From: Microbacterium hydrocarbonoxydans
GTDB lineage: Bacteria > Actinomycetota > Actinomycetes > Actinomycetales > Microbacteriaceae
Reading direction: 5' to 3'
Assembly: GCF_904831005.1 (NCBI RefSeq)
Contig: NZ_LR882982.1
Coordinates: 1,922,001 to 1,986,000, forward strand
DNA: 64,000 bases
A program made the position numbers and the translations under genes. Below the pieces are notes generated by a model. It did no database searches and was not told the origin of the DNA. It saw only the letters and a program-made list of their open reading frames with translations. This document shows, piece after piece, positions 28,175-38,500 of the stretch (its first letter is position 1; each line of letters opens with the position of its first letter).

Positions 28175-28786
28175 ATGCTCTCCGCCGTCGATCCGCTGCC
28201 GTTCCGCCCCGAGCGAGTGCTCATCGCCGGCGTCACAGGGTCGGGCAAGACGACGCTCGGCGGCAGGGTGGCTGCGCTGTGGGATCTGCGTCACGTCGAG
28301 ATCGACGGACTGTTCAACGGCGAGAACTGGACCCCGCGCGCATCCTTCCTCGACGACGTGCGCACCTTCGCCGCCGAGGACCGTTGGGTCACCGAGTGGC
28401 AGTACACGAGCAAGGGCACGGACGAGATCCTCGCCCCGCGCGCCCAGCTGGTGCTGTGGCTCGACTACCCGTATCGCGTGGTCCGATCACGCCTGCTGCG
28501 GCGAACGATCGGGCGCAGCATCCTGCGCACCCGCATGTGGAACGGCAATGTCGAGAAGCCTCTGTGGCGCATGTTCTCAGGAGGCACCGAAGGGAACATC
28601 ATCGCCTGGCAGACCGAGACCCTGCACAAGTGGACGCAGCGGATGCCCGAGGTACCGGGCCAGCACCCGCACCTGATCATCGTGCGGCTGACGCACCCGC
28701 GAGCGACGGAACGGTGGCTGCGAGCTCAAGCCGAGGCGTCAGGGGTGTCGACCGCTCCGCCGAAACGGCGATCACGAGACAGATAG
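28175..28786 (+). CDS. P-loop NTPase / adenylate kinase-like (FlaR-type) protein
   Basis: A 203-residue P-loop protein with Walker A GVTGSGKT at 19-26, then [20 protein letters not shown] and a late [11 protein letters not shown] strand. This layout is that of the adenylate kinase-like group often annotated as DNA topology modulation kinase FlaR. The substrate is unknown. TAGGAT (28163-28168) ends exactly 6 nt before the ATG, so a leaderless mRNA is likely. The last 61 nt lie antisense over the end of uppS. Confidence 0.82.
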   Translation: MLSAVDPLPFRPERVLIAGVTGSGKTTLGGRVAALWDLRHVEIDGLFNGENWTPRASFLDDVRTFAAEDRWVTEWQYTSKGTDEILAPRAQLVLWLDYPYRVVRSRLLRRTIGRSILRTRMWNGNVEKPLWRMFSGGTEGNIIAWQTETLHKWTQRMPEVPGQHPHLIIVRLTHPRATERWLRAQAEASGVSTAPPKRRSRDR

Positions 28787-29529
28787 ACCCCGATCGCGCG
28801 CCAGAGCTCTTCACGCGAGAAGTCGGGCCAGAGCGTGTCGAGGAACACCATCTCGGCATACGCCGCCTGCCACAGCAGGAAGTTCGACGTGCGCTGCTCG
28901 CCCGAGCTCCTCACGAAGAGGTCGACGTCGGGCATGTCCGGCACATAGAGATTGCGGCGGATCATCTTCTCGCTGATCGCGTTCGGCTTCACGCGCCCGG
29001 CCGCGACATCGGCCGCGATCGAGCGCATCGCGTCGACCAGTTCGATGCGGCCGCCGTAATTCACACACATCGTCAGGGTGAGCACGTCATTGTCGCGCGT
29101 GAGCTGCTCCGCGTACTGCAGCTCCTTGATGACGCTGCCCCACAGTCGAGGCTTGCGTCCGGCCCATCGCACGCGCACGCCCCACTCATTGAGCTGATCG
29201 CGTCGGCGGTGCAGCACGTCGCGGTTGTACCCCATCAGGAAGCGCACCTCTTCAGGAGATCGCGCCCAGTTCTCGGTCGAGAACGCGTACACGGAGAGGT
29301 GCTTCACACCGGCCTGGATGGCACCGGCGACGACATCGAGCAGCACCTCCTCCCCCGCTTTGTGCCCCTCGACGCGGTTGAGGCCCCGACGATTCGCCCA
29401 GCGACCGTTCCCGTCCATGACGATCGCCACGTGCTCCGGCACGGCCCGGAAGTTCGGCGGGTGGGTCCCCGTCCAATCGAGCGGACGGTACGCGACAGCG
29501 TCCTTGTGCGTATAGGGCTTGGGGCTCAC
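28726..29529 (-). CDS. uppS: isoprenyl (undecaprenyl-type) diphosphate synthase
   Basis: A 267-residue cis-prenyltransferase that makes the long polyprenyl diphosphate carrier for cell-wall precursors. The catalytic DGNGRWA box starts at D39; YAFSTENW lies near 88-95, and the C-terminal [17 protein letters not shown] block is present. The GTG at 29529 was chosen because it overlaps the recO stop codon (GTGA). Upstream codons would enter recO and lie outside the family's length. It follows recO in an operon, the usual actinobacterial order. Confidence 0.95.
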   Translation of the reverse strand: MSPKPYTHKDAVAYRPLDWTGTHPPNFRAVPEHVAIVMDGNGRWANRRGLNRVEGHKAGEEVLLDVVAGAIQAGVKHLSVYAFSTENWARSPEEVRFLMGYNRDVLHRRRDQLNEWGVRVRWAGRKPRLWGSVIKELQYAEQLTRDNDVLTLTMCVNYGGRIELVDAMRSIAADVAAGRVKPNAISEKMIRRNLYVPDMPDVDLFVRSSGEQRTSNFLLWQAAYAEMVFLDTLWPDFSREELWRAIGVYLSRDRRFGGAVDTPDASA

Positions 29530-30272
29530 CGTGCTCCTTCTCGAGGTTCGTCGGCCACGAGGTGCGCGAGCGAGCGGATGCCGCGCTCCAGATGCCATTG
29601 TGCGTAGGCGGCCACCAGGCCCGAGGCCGCGGCGGTGTCAGTGTGCGGGGCTTGGTCGATGATGTCCCATTCTCCGGCCATGAGCGAGCGCAGCAGCGAC
29701 AGAGTCCTGTCCGCGACCTTCGGGCTGCCCGCCGGTGCGCAGTTCACGCACACGGCGCCACCGAGTTGTCCGACGAAGTGAGCATGGGGTCCCGGTGCAG
29801 CGCATCGAGCACAGTCTCCGAGCGACGGCGCCCAGCCCGACAGCGCCATCACGCGCAGCAGGTACGAGTCGAGGATGCTGCGCGGCGAATGCTCTCCCCG
29901 CGACAGCGCGCGCAGGCCGCCCACGAGCAGGAGATACTGCTGGGGCGTGGCCTCGGAGTCGCTGAGCCGATCGGCGGTCTCGACCATCGCGTTGGCTGAC
30001 GTGAACCGGTCGTAGTGCGCGGCGATGTCGGATCCGTACGAGCCGAGCGACTCGGCCTGCTGGACGATGTCGAGCGAGCGTCCCTGGTAGAGCTGCACAT
30101 CGGCCACCATGAACGGCTCGAGGCGCGACCCGAACTTCGACGAGGTGCGCCGCACTCCCTTGGCCACGGCGCGGATCTTGCCGTGGCGGCGCGAGAGCAT
30201 CGTGACGATGCGATCCGCCTCACCCAGTTTGTGGGTGCGCAGGATCACCGCTTCGTCTCGGTAGGTGGGCAC
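29526..30272 (-). CDS. recO: DNA repair protein RecO
   Basis: A 248-residue RecO that loads RecA with RecF and RecR during recombinational repair. The N-terminal OB-fold begins [21 protein letters not shown] (features: YRDEAV, GEADRI) and the zinc site is CARC...CVNC near 163-190. The GTG at 30272 is the family-typical start and lies 6 nt after GATAAT (30279-30284), so the mRNA is probably leaderless. It is 34 nt from the divergent TRIC start codon. Confidence 0.94.
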   Translation of the reverse strand: MPTYRDEAVILRTHKLGEADRIVTMLSRRHGKIRAVAKGVRRTSSKFGSRLEPFMVADVQLYQGRSLDIVQQAESLGSYGSDIAAHYDRFTSANAMVETADRLSDSEATPQQYLLLVGGLRALSRGEHSPRSILDSYLLRVMALSGWAPSLGDCARCAAPGPHAHFVGQLGGAVCVNCAPAGSPKVADRTLSLLRSLMAGEWDIIDQAPHTDTAAASGLVAAYAQWHLERGIRSLAHLVADEPREGAR

Positions 30273-30306
30273 TCCTCGATTATCCTCCGTGCGGGAGAAT
30301 GGAGGG
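30273..30306. promoter_or_regulatory. 34-bp divergent promoter region recO / TRIC
   Basis: Minus-strand GATAAT (30279-30284) and plus-strand GAGAAT (30295-30300) each end 6 nt from a GTG start. The -35 regions would have to lie inside the opposite coding sequence. Confidence 0.5.
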
Positions 30307-31002
30307 GTGACCGAACCGCTCTTCATCATTCCGCTCTGGGCGGACCTGCTCGGCGTCGGCCTCGGTGGGGTGCAGGGAGCGATGTTCGCCTCAGGATTCC
30401 AAGGTCAGCGACGGCTCGACTGGCTCGGCGTCGCGATCATCGGGATCATGATCGGCATGGGTGGCGGCCTCATCCGCGACATCCTGCTCGGTCAGACTCC
30501 GGCCACCCTTCAGAACAACTGGTATCTGCTCACGGCGACGGGTGCCTCGCTGTTCGGCATGCTGCTGGCCGGCCTGTTCAACCGCCTCAACAAGGTCATC
30601 GTCGTGCTCGACGCCGTCGTGATCGGCATGTTCGGCGCCTTCGGCACCAGCAAAGCCATCGCGTTCGGCATCCCCCCGGTTCCCGCTGTCTTCATCGGCG
30701 CGTGCGCCGCGGTCGGAGGCGGAGTGCTCAGGGATATGTTGATGGGTCTGCCGACCGCGATCATGCACGTCGGGTCGCTCTATGCGGTGGCCGCGGGAGC
30801 AGGGTGCACGTTCATCGTGATCGCGAACGCCTTCGGAGTGCCGATCCCGCTCGCAGCACTCCTCGGCATCGTGCTCACCGCCGTCATCCGGGTGCTCGCC
30901 GTCAGCTTCGACGTCTCGCTCCCTGAACAGCGGCGACTGTATCGCCGCAAGGTCGCCGCCGAGACCGGCGTGATCCCGATCATCAAGCCCGCTGCGGACT
31001 GA
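30307..31002 (+). CDS. TRIC-type cation channel (YadS/YicG family)
   Basis: A 231-residue membrane protein with about seven hydrophobic helices arranged as an internal repeat. The glycine-rich [13 protein letters not shown] (about 57-69) and [16 protein letters not shown] (about 137-152) are the paired signatures of the prokaryotic TRIC (formerly UPF0126) family of trimeric cation channels. The GTG at 30307 gives the usual N-terminus [14 protein letters not shown]. It is divergent from recO. Confidence 0.92.
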   Translation: MTEPLFIIPLWADLLGVGLGGVQGAMFASGFQGQRRLDWLGVAIIGIMIGMGGGLIRDILLGQTPATLQNNWYLLTATGASLFGMLLAGLFNRLNKVIVVLDAVVIGMFGAFGTSKAIAFGIPPVPAVFIGACAAVGGGVLRDMLMGLPTAIMHVGSLYAVAAGAGCTFIVIANAFGVPIPLAALLGIVLTAVIRVLAVSFDVSLPEQRRLYRRKVAAETGVIPIIKPAAD

Positions 31003-31059
31003 TCTGCGCCCGTCGCCCCGCGCGCACCCCACCTCGCCCGCCCCGCCGGGCACCTCATG

Positions 31060-31106
31060 TGGCGCCTCTTGTCGGATTCGGCGCCGGATTCCGGCAACAG
31101 GTGCCA
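31060..31106. repeat. imperfect palindrome, copy 1 of intergenic repeat
   Basis: TGGCGCCTCTTGTCGGA (31060-31076) and TCCGGCAACAGGTGCCA (31090-31106) form an inverted repeat with three mismatched positions. It is a diverged copy of the perfect palindrome 28 bp further on, between the convergent TRIC and leuA genes. Confidence 0.75.
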
Positions 31107-31133
31107 CCTCGACCGTGAGGGCAGACATACAGA

Positions 31134-31180
31134 TGGCACCTGTTGTCGGAACAGCGAGCGCATTCCGACAACAGGTGCCA
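31134..31180. repeat. perfect 18-bp palindrome, copy 2 of intergenic repeat
   Basis: TGGCACCTGTTGTCGGAA (31134-31151) is perfectly inverted at 31163-31180 around an 11-nt loop. It ends 8 nt before the leuA stop codon and may stop transcription from either side, or be a dispersed palindromic element. Confidence 0.85.
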
Positions 31181-31188
31181 AGTGAGAG

Positions 31189-33015
<1,827 letters not shown>

Positions 33016-33032
<17 letters not shown>

Positions 33033-33063
33033 AGCTAAGAAGAAGCAGACCGCCGAAAGGCAT
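33016..33063 (-). CDS. leuL: leucine leader peptide
   Basis: A 15-codon frame MPFGGLLLLSCRDES with four consecutive leucine codons, CTG CTT CTT CTT; CTT is rare in this high-GC sequence, which would sharpen sensing of charged leucyl-tRNA. The stop codon lies in the loop of the leader hairpin, and the peptide ends 72 nt before the leuA start. TACCAT ends 6 nt before the ATG, so the leader is probably translated without a 5' UTR. The arrangement fits classical leucine attenuation of leuA. Confidence 0.8.
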
Positions 33064-33136
33064 GCGGCCATGGTAGCAGGAAGAGGCGCAGCGACCGCAC
33101 GGTGAGACGATGCCGGCACGCGCGACACTATGCAGT

Positions 33137-33778
33137 ATGACGATGTCGCACACTCTCGCGTCTGCCGCAGCCACCGTCGCCGCGACCGCGCTGCTCGTGC
33201 TGTCGGGCTGTTCGACGGACGCGGGCTCCTCCCCCGCCCCGACGAACTCGCCGGCAGGCCTCCCTGCGACGGTGCCGGTCGTCGCCCCGCCCGAGGGTCC
33301 CGTGATCGCAGCCGGCATGGTGATCGACGCGGCCGACGACGTCGAGCTCTGCCTCGGCGGCGTGATGGAGTCGTTTCCACCTCAGTGCGTCGGCGTCCCC
33401 GTCGATGGGTGGACATGGGATCAGCTCGAAGGCAGCGAGTCGAGCGGCGAGGTCAGGTGGGGCTCCTACGCCGCACGGGGCTCGTATGACGGCGAGAGAT
33501 TCCTGCTCACCGATCCGCCGACCCTGCTCGCCCTGTACGACCCGATCCCGATCGAGGACCCCACGCGCGGAGAGCATGGTGACAGCACCGACCGCGAGCT
33601 GGCGCTCGTGCAGGACGAGGTGTTCGCATGGCTCGGCACCGACGCGCTGACCGCCTGGCCTGAGCGAGGCTATGCATGGGTGCAGGTCGTGTGGGATGAC
33701 GGAACGCTGCAGGACGCTGTGGATGACGCGTACGGGAAGGGCGTCGTCATCATCACATCGGCGCTGCGGACTCTGTGA
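33137..33778 (+). CDS. lipoprotein of unknown function
   Basis: A 213-residue lipoprotein. The signal peptide ends in LSGC (Cys about 25), followed by a Ser/Pro linker and a domain starting ELCLGGVMESFPPQCVGVPVDGW, in which two cysteines may pair. The rest is a mixed alpha/beta region with WVQVVWDDGTLQDAVDDAYG near the end. Such proteins occur in actinobacteria without a known role. The ATG at 33137 is preferred for signal-peptide length; ATG 33143 is equally possible. Confidence 0.7.
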   Translation: MTMSHTLASAAATVAATALLVLSGCSTDAGSSPAPTNSPAGLPATVPVVAPPEGPVIAAGMVIDAADDVELCLGGVMESFPPQCVGVPVDGWTWDQLEGSESSGEVRWGSYAARGSYDGERFLLTDPPTLLALYDPIPIEDPTRGEHGDSTDRELALVQDEVFAWLGTDALTAWPERGYAWVQVVWDDGTLQDAVDDAYGKGVVIITSALRTL

Positions 33779-33828
33779 CAGTCGCGCGCCTCACGGCATG
33801 AGCTGGTGTGCGCCCGCCGGACGGCGAG

Positions 33829-34311
33829 TCAGAGGACGCAGCGAACGTTGTTCGCTGTGCCCGAGACATTCGCCCACCCGTTCGCGGGCGCCGTCGCGAG
33901 AACCGTCGACCCGTTCCGCGCCTGGAGCGATCCGCTGGACCGGGCATCTGCGATGGACCTCGTGACGAAGCTCGAGGGGATCGTGTGCGTCGAGCACGTG
34001 GTCCAGCTGAGCTTCGCTCCGGTCACCGAACCGCCCGTGAATGCGCAGACCTGACCGGTGGCGCATGGTCCGACCGCTGCGCGCATCCCGCTCATCTCGC
34101 CTCTGCTCGGCACGGTCAGCGTCATGCCGAGTTCGGGCCACACCGCATGGTTCCTGTCGACGATGATCCCGCCGGGCACCTCGTCCATCACCTCGACGAT
34201 GAGCGGCGCGGCTTCTTCCTCGCCGAAGCCCTCGGCGTGCGCGGCTGTGCCCAGACCTCCCGAGACCAGCATGCCGACCGCGATCCCCACCGCGATCCTG
34301 GCCACTCTCAT
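33829..34311 (-). CDS. secreted protein, peptidase inhibitor family I36-like
   Basis: A 160-residue exported protein. The signal peptide runs to about residue 26 (cleavage after AHA). The C-terminal 75 residues (CATGQVCAFTGG, LSWTTCSTHTIP, SSF.TRSIAD, NVRCVL) have the Cys and aromatic spacing of the I36/SMPI beta-sandwich found in actinobacterial secreted inhibitor-like proteins. The start overlaps the upstream gene by 4 bp (ATGA), so it is the third gene of the sigma-factor operon. Whether it inhibits a protease is not shown. Confidence 0.7.
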   Translation of the reverse strand: MRVARIAVGIAVGMLVSGGLGTAAHAEGFGEEEAAPLIVEVMDEVPGGIIVDRNHAVWPELGMTLTVPSRGEMSGMRAAVGPCATGQVCAFTGGSVTGAKLSWTTCSTHTIPSSFVTRSIADARSSGSLQARNGSTVLATAPANGWANVSGTANNVRCVL

Positions 34312-35297
34312 CGGACCAGGCTCTCGTCGACATCCCAGAGCGTGTAGGACATGACCGCACCGGCGTCGATGACGTCGGTGTGCTCGAGGTTGGTCCGCTC
34401 GATCCCGATGATGCGACCGGTGTCGCCGGAGATGAGCACGACGTCACTCGCGGCACCGTCAGCCGACACCACACGCAGACCGGATGCCGGCCGTCCGAGA
34501 CGATCCACTGTCGTACCCAGTCCCTCCGCATCGCCCGTGGCTTCGAGGATGCCGAGCAGCTGCGAGTGCTGCGCGTTGGTCAGAGTCCACTGCTGCAGCA
34601 TGGTCGTCATGGCCGTCAGCACCTCGGCTCCCGTGGGCTCCGCCGGCATCCCGAACGCCGTGAGCGCCGCCTCCACGTCGCTCTCGCTGCTGCCGAACGC
34701 CTCAGGAACGGGGGTCTCGAACTGCCCGGGCCCGATCGGCAGGTCGACGGCGACCTGACCGGAGCTGCTCACCTCGGCGTCCATGTTCGCCGTCGCGTCG
34801 GACGGGTCGTAAGGCACTCCGAGGATGCTCGTCATGTGGCCGGAGAGATCCGCCTCCCATCGCAGGAGCGTCAGCTGTGGCACCACCTCGGTCTCACCCG
34901 TGCTGCCGTTGATGTCGAACGCCCAGCTGGCCGAACGCACGAGCCGTTCTGGCTCAGCCGGTCCCGGGGTCGACGCCAGCGCATCCTGCGCGCCGGCGAC
35001 CGTGGTCGACACGTTCTGGGCAGACGAGAAGTCGAGCGGGTCGAGCCCGTCTGCGACCGCCTGGCCCTGCGGGATCAGCACCGCGACCGCCACCACTGCT
35101 GCTGCGGTCGCCGTGGCGAGTCCGGCGGCCCAGCCGACGACCACCGCTCGGCTGCGTCGGGGCGCACGGGCATCGCGGATGATCCGATCGCGCACTGACA
35201 GGGCTGCCGCATCGGGATGCGCGTCGCGCGGCGTCCTCGCGGGGTCCGCATCCGTCAAGACCCGGTCGAGCAGCGCGTGGTCTCCCATCGGCGTCAC
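34308..35297 (-). CDS. CU044_5270-type membrane protein of a sigma-factor operon
   Basis: A 329-residue protein with a cytosolic N-terminal part of about 50 residues, one membrane helix (about 51-75, VVVGWAAGLATATAAAVVAVAVLI) and an outside domain. The layout and the late VISGDTGRIIGIERT stretch fit the actinobacterial CU044_5270 group, regularly encoded after ECF-like sigma factors and presumed to act as anti-sigma or sensor. The GTG start overlaps the sigma stop codon by 4 bp. The anti-sigma role is inferred from context. Confidence 0.75.
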   Translation of the reverse strand: MTPMGDHALLDRVLTDADPARTPRDAHPDAAALSVRDRIIRDARAPRRSRAVVVGWAAGLATATAAAVVAVAVLIPQGQAVADGLDPLDFSSAQNVSTTVAGAQDALASTPGPAEPERLVRSASWAFDINGSTGETEVVPQLTLLRWEADLSGHMTSILGVPYDPSDATANMDAEVSSSGQVAVDLPIGPGQFETPVPEAFGSSESDVEAALTAFGMPAEPTGAEVLTAMTTMLQQWTLTNAQHSQLLGILEATGDAEGLGTTVDRLGRPASGLRVVSADGAASDVVLISGDTGRIIGIERTNLEHTDVIDAGAVMSYTLWDVDESLVR

Positions 35298-35809
35298 CCC
35301 GCCTCCTCCAGTCCGAGCGCCGTACGCAGCTTCTGCTGCGCTCGGCGCAACCTCTTCCTCACTCGGATTCGCGGGCTGCGCAGCATCTCAGCGATCTCCC
35401 CCACCGCGAGCCCATCCCAGTATGTCAGCATGATGATACGCCGCTCCGTCCGGGAAAGGACACCCAAAGCTGTGAGCACCCGCACGCGCATGGTGAGGTC
35501 GGCGGCTCCTTCCTCGCCGGACATGCCCTGATGCACAGCGTCGAGAGCAGTGCGCCGAGTGACGACTCTGGCCGATCGCGACCGCAGCACACGGTCAGCC
35601 GCTCGCAGGAGCCACAGACGATCCATCGGCTTGGCCGGATCGAGGCGTGACCACGCCACGAGGAAGATCTCCGACACGATCTCCGTCACCTCGGCGTCGT
35701 CGTCGACGACTCCCTCGACGTGATGACGGACCCGCGCCCAGTTCTCATCGAACACGGCGCTGAAGGCGGCATCCTTCTTCTTCTCGGCATCGTCGCCGCG
35801 GGTGCTCAT
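35294..35809 (-). CDS. ECF-type RNA polymerase sigma factor
   Basis: A 171-residue sigma-70 family factor. Region 2 is FDENWARVRHHVEGVVDDDAEVTEIVSEIFLVAWSRL (about 17-53) and region 4 has LSRTERRIIMLTYWDGLAVGEIAEML with the DNA-binding helix-turn-helix. The ATG at 35809 was chosen; a GTG at 35830 is possible. It begins 51 nt after the era stop codon, and heads a three-gene operon with 4-bp overlaps. Region 4 is complete, so it should be active. Its regulon is unknown. Confidence 0.85.
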   Translation of the reverse strand: MSTRGDDAEKKKDAAFSAVFDENWARVRHHVEGVVDDDAEVTEIVSEIFLVAWSRLDPAKPMDRLWLLRAADRVLRSRSARVVTRRTALDAVHQGMSGEEGAADLTMRVRVLTALGVLSRTERRIIMLTYWDGLAVGEIAEMLRSPRIRVRKRLRRAQQKLRTALGLEEAG

Positions 35810-35860
35810 CTCTGTCGACCGGTGGAGCACCCGACCCGCTCTGCGCGTCGGTCCTCCATG

Positions 35861-36757
35861 TCAGAAGCCGAGTCGACCGAGCTGCTTCGGGTCGCGCTGC
35901 CATTCCTTCGCGACCTTCACGTGCAGCCCCAGGTACACCCGTGTGCCGAGGAGCTCCTCGATGCCCGCGCGCGCCCGGCGGCCGACATCCGCGAGTCGCT
36001 TGCCCTTGTGACCGATGATGATCGCCTTCTGGCTGTCGCGCTCGACCACGATCGACGCGTGCACATCGATCAGGTCGCTGTCTTCGCGGGGCGCGATGTC
36101 GTCGATCACGACGGCGATCGAATGCGGAAGCTCATCACGGACGCCGTCGAGCGCCGCTTCGCGGATCATCTCGGCGATGCGGTCCTCCTCCGACTCGTCG
36201 GTCGTGACGCCCTCGCCGTACAGAGCGGGTCCTTCGGGCATGAGTGACAGCACCTCGTCGGCGAGGACCTCGAGCTGGTCGCGCGTGAGTGCGGAGAGCG
36301 GGATGACCGCGGCCCAGTCCTCACGCAGAGCGTCGACCTCCAACAGCCGTTCAGTGATCTCATCGCGGCCGGCAGCATCGGTCTTCGTCACGATCGCCAC
36401 CTTCTTCGCCCGCGAGTAGCCGTCGAGTGACGCGGCGATGCGCCGATCTCCTGGGCCCACCTTCTCGGTCGCAGGCACGCAGAACCCGATGACGTCGACG
36501 TCACCGAGCACCTGCTCGACCAGATCGTTCAGACGCTCGCCGAGCAGTGTCCGCGGCTTGTGGATACCCGGCGTGTCGACGATCACGAGCTGCCCCTGAG
36601 GGCGGTTCACGATTCCGCGGATGGCTCGCCGGGTCGTCTGCGGCTTCTCACTCGTGATCGCGATCTTCTCGCCCACGAGCGCGTTGGTGAGCGTCGATTT
36701 GCCGACGTTGGGGCGCCCGACGAAGGTCACGAACCCGCTTCGCATCTGCTCAGTCAT
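35861..36757 (-). CDS. era: GTPase Era
   Basis: A 298-residue GTPase with a C-terminal KH domain that binds the 3' end of 16S rRNA and checks 30S assembly. G1 GRPNVGKST (14-22), G3 DTPGIHKP (about 62-69), G4 TKTDAAG (about 126-132; the first Asn of NKxD is Thr here). The KH part carries IIIGHKGKRLADVG. The ATG at 36757 overlaps the end of the CNNM gene by 8 bp. The order ybeY-CNNM-era is the usual one. Confidence 0.96.
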   Translation of the reverse strand: MTEQMRSGFVTFVGRPNVGKSTLTNALVGEKIAITSEKPQTTRRAIRGIVNRPQGQLVIVDTPGIHKPRTLLGERLNDLVEQVLGDVDVIGFCVPATEKVGPGDRRIAASLDGYSRAKKVAIVTKTDAAGRDEITERLLEVDALREDWAAVIPLSALTRDQLEVLADEVLSLMPEGPALYGEGVTTDESEEDRIAEMIREAALDGVRDELPHSIAVVIDDIAPREDSDLIDVHASIVVERDSQKAIIIGHKGKRLADVGRRARAGIEELLGTRVYLGLHVKVAKEWQRDPKQLGRLGF

Positions 36758-38045
36758 CGTCCTGGTCTCCTTCGTGCCCTGCTTTCGCAGGATCGTTCGC
36801 GGCGCGCTCGACGAACACCGTCGCGATGCCGCGCCCGCGCCCTCTCGAGGCGCCACCCGTCAGGTTCAGCCCTTCGACGGTCGCCATCGCTCCCGGCTGC
36901 GGAACCTGACCCAGGGCCTTGCCCAGCAGTCCGCCGATGGAGTCGACGTCGTCGTCCTCGAGTTCGAGTCCGAACAGATCGCCGACGTCCTCCAGCGAGA
37001 GTCGGGCGCTCACGCGGTATCGTCCGTCGCCGAGCTCGACGACTTCTGCTGCCACTCGATCGTACTCGTCCGAGATCTCGCCGACGAGCTCCTCGATCAG
37101 GTCCTCGAGCGTGACGAGTCCTGAGATGCCACCGTGCTCGTCGATCACGAGGCACACATGCACCGCATCGCGCTTCATCTGCTGCAGCAGCGTCTCGGCT
37201 CGCATCGACTCGGGAACGAAGGTGGCGGGTCGCGAGATGGGGCGGATGGACGCCGCCCGCCAGGCGCTGTCGTCGCGATACGCGAACTGCACGAGGTCCT
37301 TCAGATACAGCACACCGACGACATCATCGGCGTCGTCGTCCACCACGGGCATGCGCGAGACACCACGCTGCAGGAAGAGCGTCATGGCCTCGTCCGTCGT
37401 CGCGGTCGCATCGACCGTGACCATCTCGGTACGCGGCACCATGACGGCACGCACGAACTGGTCGGTGAAGTCGAACACGGAGTGGATGAGGTCGCGGTCG
37501 TCAGCCTCGATGAGGTCGTTCGACGCAGCCTCGTCGACCATGCTGAGCAGTTGTTCCTCCGAGGTGAAGGAACTGCGTCCGGTGCCGGGCGTCACTCTGT
37601 TGCCGAGGAGCACGAGTCCCTGGGCGATCGGACCCAGGATGATGCGCAGCCCGCGCACGATCCCGGCGTTCGCTCGGAGGATGCCGTCTGCATGCTGACG
37701 ACCGAACGACCGGGGGCTCGCGCCGACGAGCACGAACGTGATGCCGGTCATCAGCACGGCGGCGGCGAGCATCGCCCACCAGATGTTGTCGAACAGGATG
37801 CTGAAGGCCACCGTCACCAGCACCGCGGCCGCGGTTTCGGCGAGGACGCGGATGAAGGAGACCGAGTTGACATGCGCATCGGGATCGGCCGCGATCCGTG
37901 CGAGCTGGCGTGCGTTTCGTCCTTCCGTGCCCATCTCCGCGATATCGGAGCGCGAGGTGACGCCGAAAGCCGCGTCGATCGCCGCCATGAGGCCGCCGAA
38001 GGCGACCAGCAGCACAGCCCCCGCGAGAAGGAGAGCGGCGGTCAT
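36750..38045 (-). CDS. CNNM/CorC (HlyC-type) membrane protein with CBS pair
   Basis: A 431-residue protein. The N-terminal DUF21 membrane domain has about four helices (2-26, 60-80, 90-108, 125-150 approx.). Then comes a pair of CBS domains (about 205-325, starting VPRTEMVTVDA) and a C-terminal CorC/HlyC domain ending near 415. Relatives take part in magnesium/cobalt efflux; annotation as hemolysin is historical. The start overlaps ybeY by 4 bp and the end overlaps era by 8 bp. Confidence 0.93.
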   Translation of the reverse strand: MTAALLLAGAVLLVAFGGLMAAIDAAFGVTSRSDIAEMGTEGRNARQLARIAADPDAHVNSVSFIRVLAETAAAVLVTVAFSILFDNIWWAMLAAAVLMTGITFVLVGASPRSFGRQHADGILRANAGIVRGLRIILGPIAQGLVLLGNRVTPGTGRSSFTSEEQLLSMVDEAASNDLIEADDRDLIHSVFDFTDQFVRAVMVPRTEMVTVDATATTDEAMTLFLQRGVSRMPVVDDDADDVVGVLYLKDLVQFAYRDDSAWRAASIRPISRPATFVPESMRAETLLQQMKRDAVHVCLVIDEHGGISGLVTLEDLIEELVGEISDEYDRVAAEVVELGDGRYRVSARLSLEDVGDLFGLELEDDDVDSIGGLLGKALGQVPQPGAMATVEGLNLTGGASRGRGRGIATVFVERAANDPAKAGHEGDQDDD

Positions 38046-38500
38046 CGTCGACGTTCGACGGCGGCGAAGCCCTGGATGAGCTCCTTCTGCAGTCCGAACA
38101 TCTCACGCTCCTCGTCGGGCTCTGCATGGTCGAAACCCAGCAGGTGCAGCAATCCGTGCGTGGTCAAGAGGATGAGCTCGTCCATCAGCGTGTGCCCTGC
38201 GGCCTGCGCCTGCGTCTCTGCCACCTGCGGGCACAGCACGATGTCACCGAGCAGTCCCGGCGCCGTCGGCCGATCTTCGGTGCCCGGGCGCAGCTCGTCC
38301 ATCGGGAAGCTGAGCACATCTGTGGGGCCGGGCTCATCCATCCACTGCACGTGCAGTGCCTCCATGGCTCCCTCATCGACCAGGACGATGGCGACCTCGG
38401 CATCGGGGCTCACATGCAGCTGACCGAGGTTGAAGTCGGTCAGGCGCTGCAGCACGGTCTCGTCGACATCGATGGCCGACTCGTTGTTGATCTCGATCAT
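38042..38500 (-). CDS. ybeY: endoribonuclease YbeY
   Basis: A 152-residue metal-dependent RNase of 16S rRNA maturation and ribosome quality control. The zinc motif HGLLHLLGFDH (about 120-130) has the three His ligands in the HxxxHxxxxxH spacing. Both ends overlap neighbours by 4 bp (phoH before, CNNM after), a translationally coupled ribosome-biogenesis run. Confidence 0.96.
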   Translation of the reverse strand: MIEINNESAIDVDETVLQRLTDFNLGQLHVSPDAEVAIVLVDEGAMEALHVQWMDEPGPTDVLSFPMDELRPGTEDRPTAPGLLGDIVLCPQVAETQAQAAGHTLMDELILLTTHGLLHLLGFDHAEPDEEREMFGLQKELIQGFAAVERRR

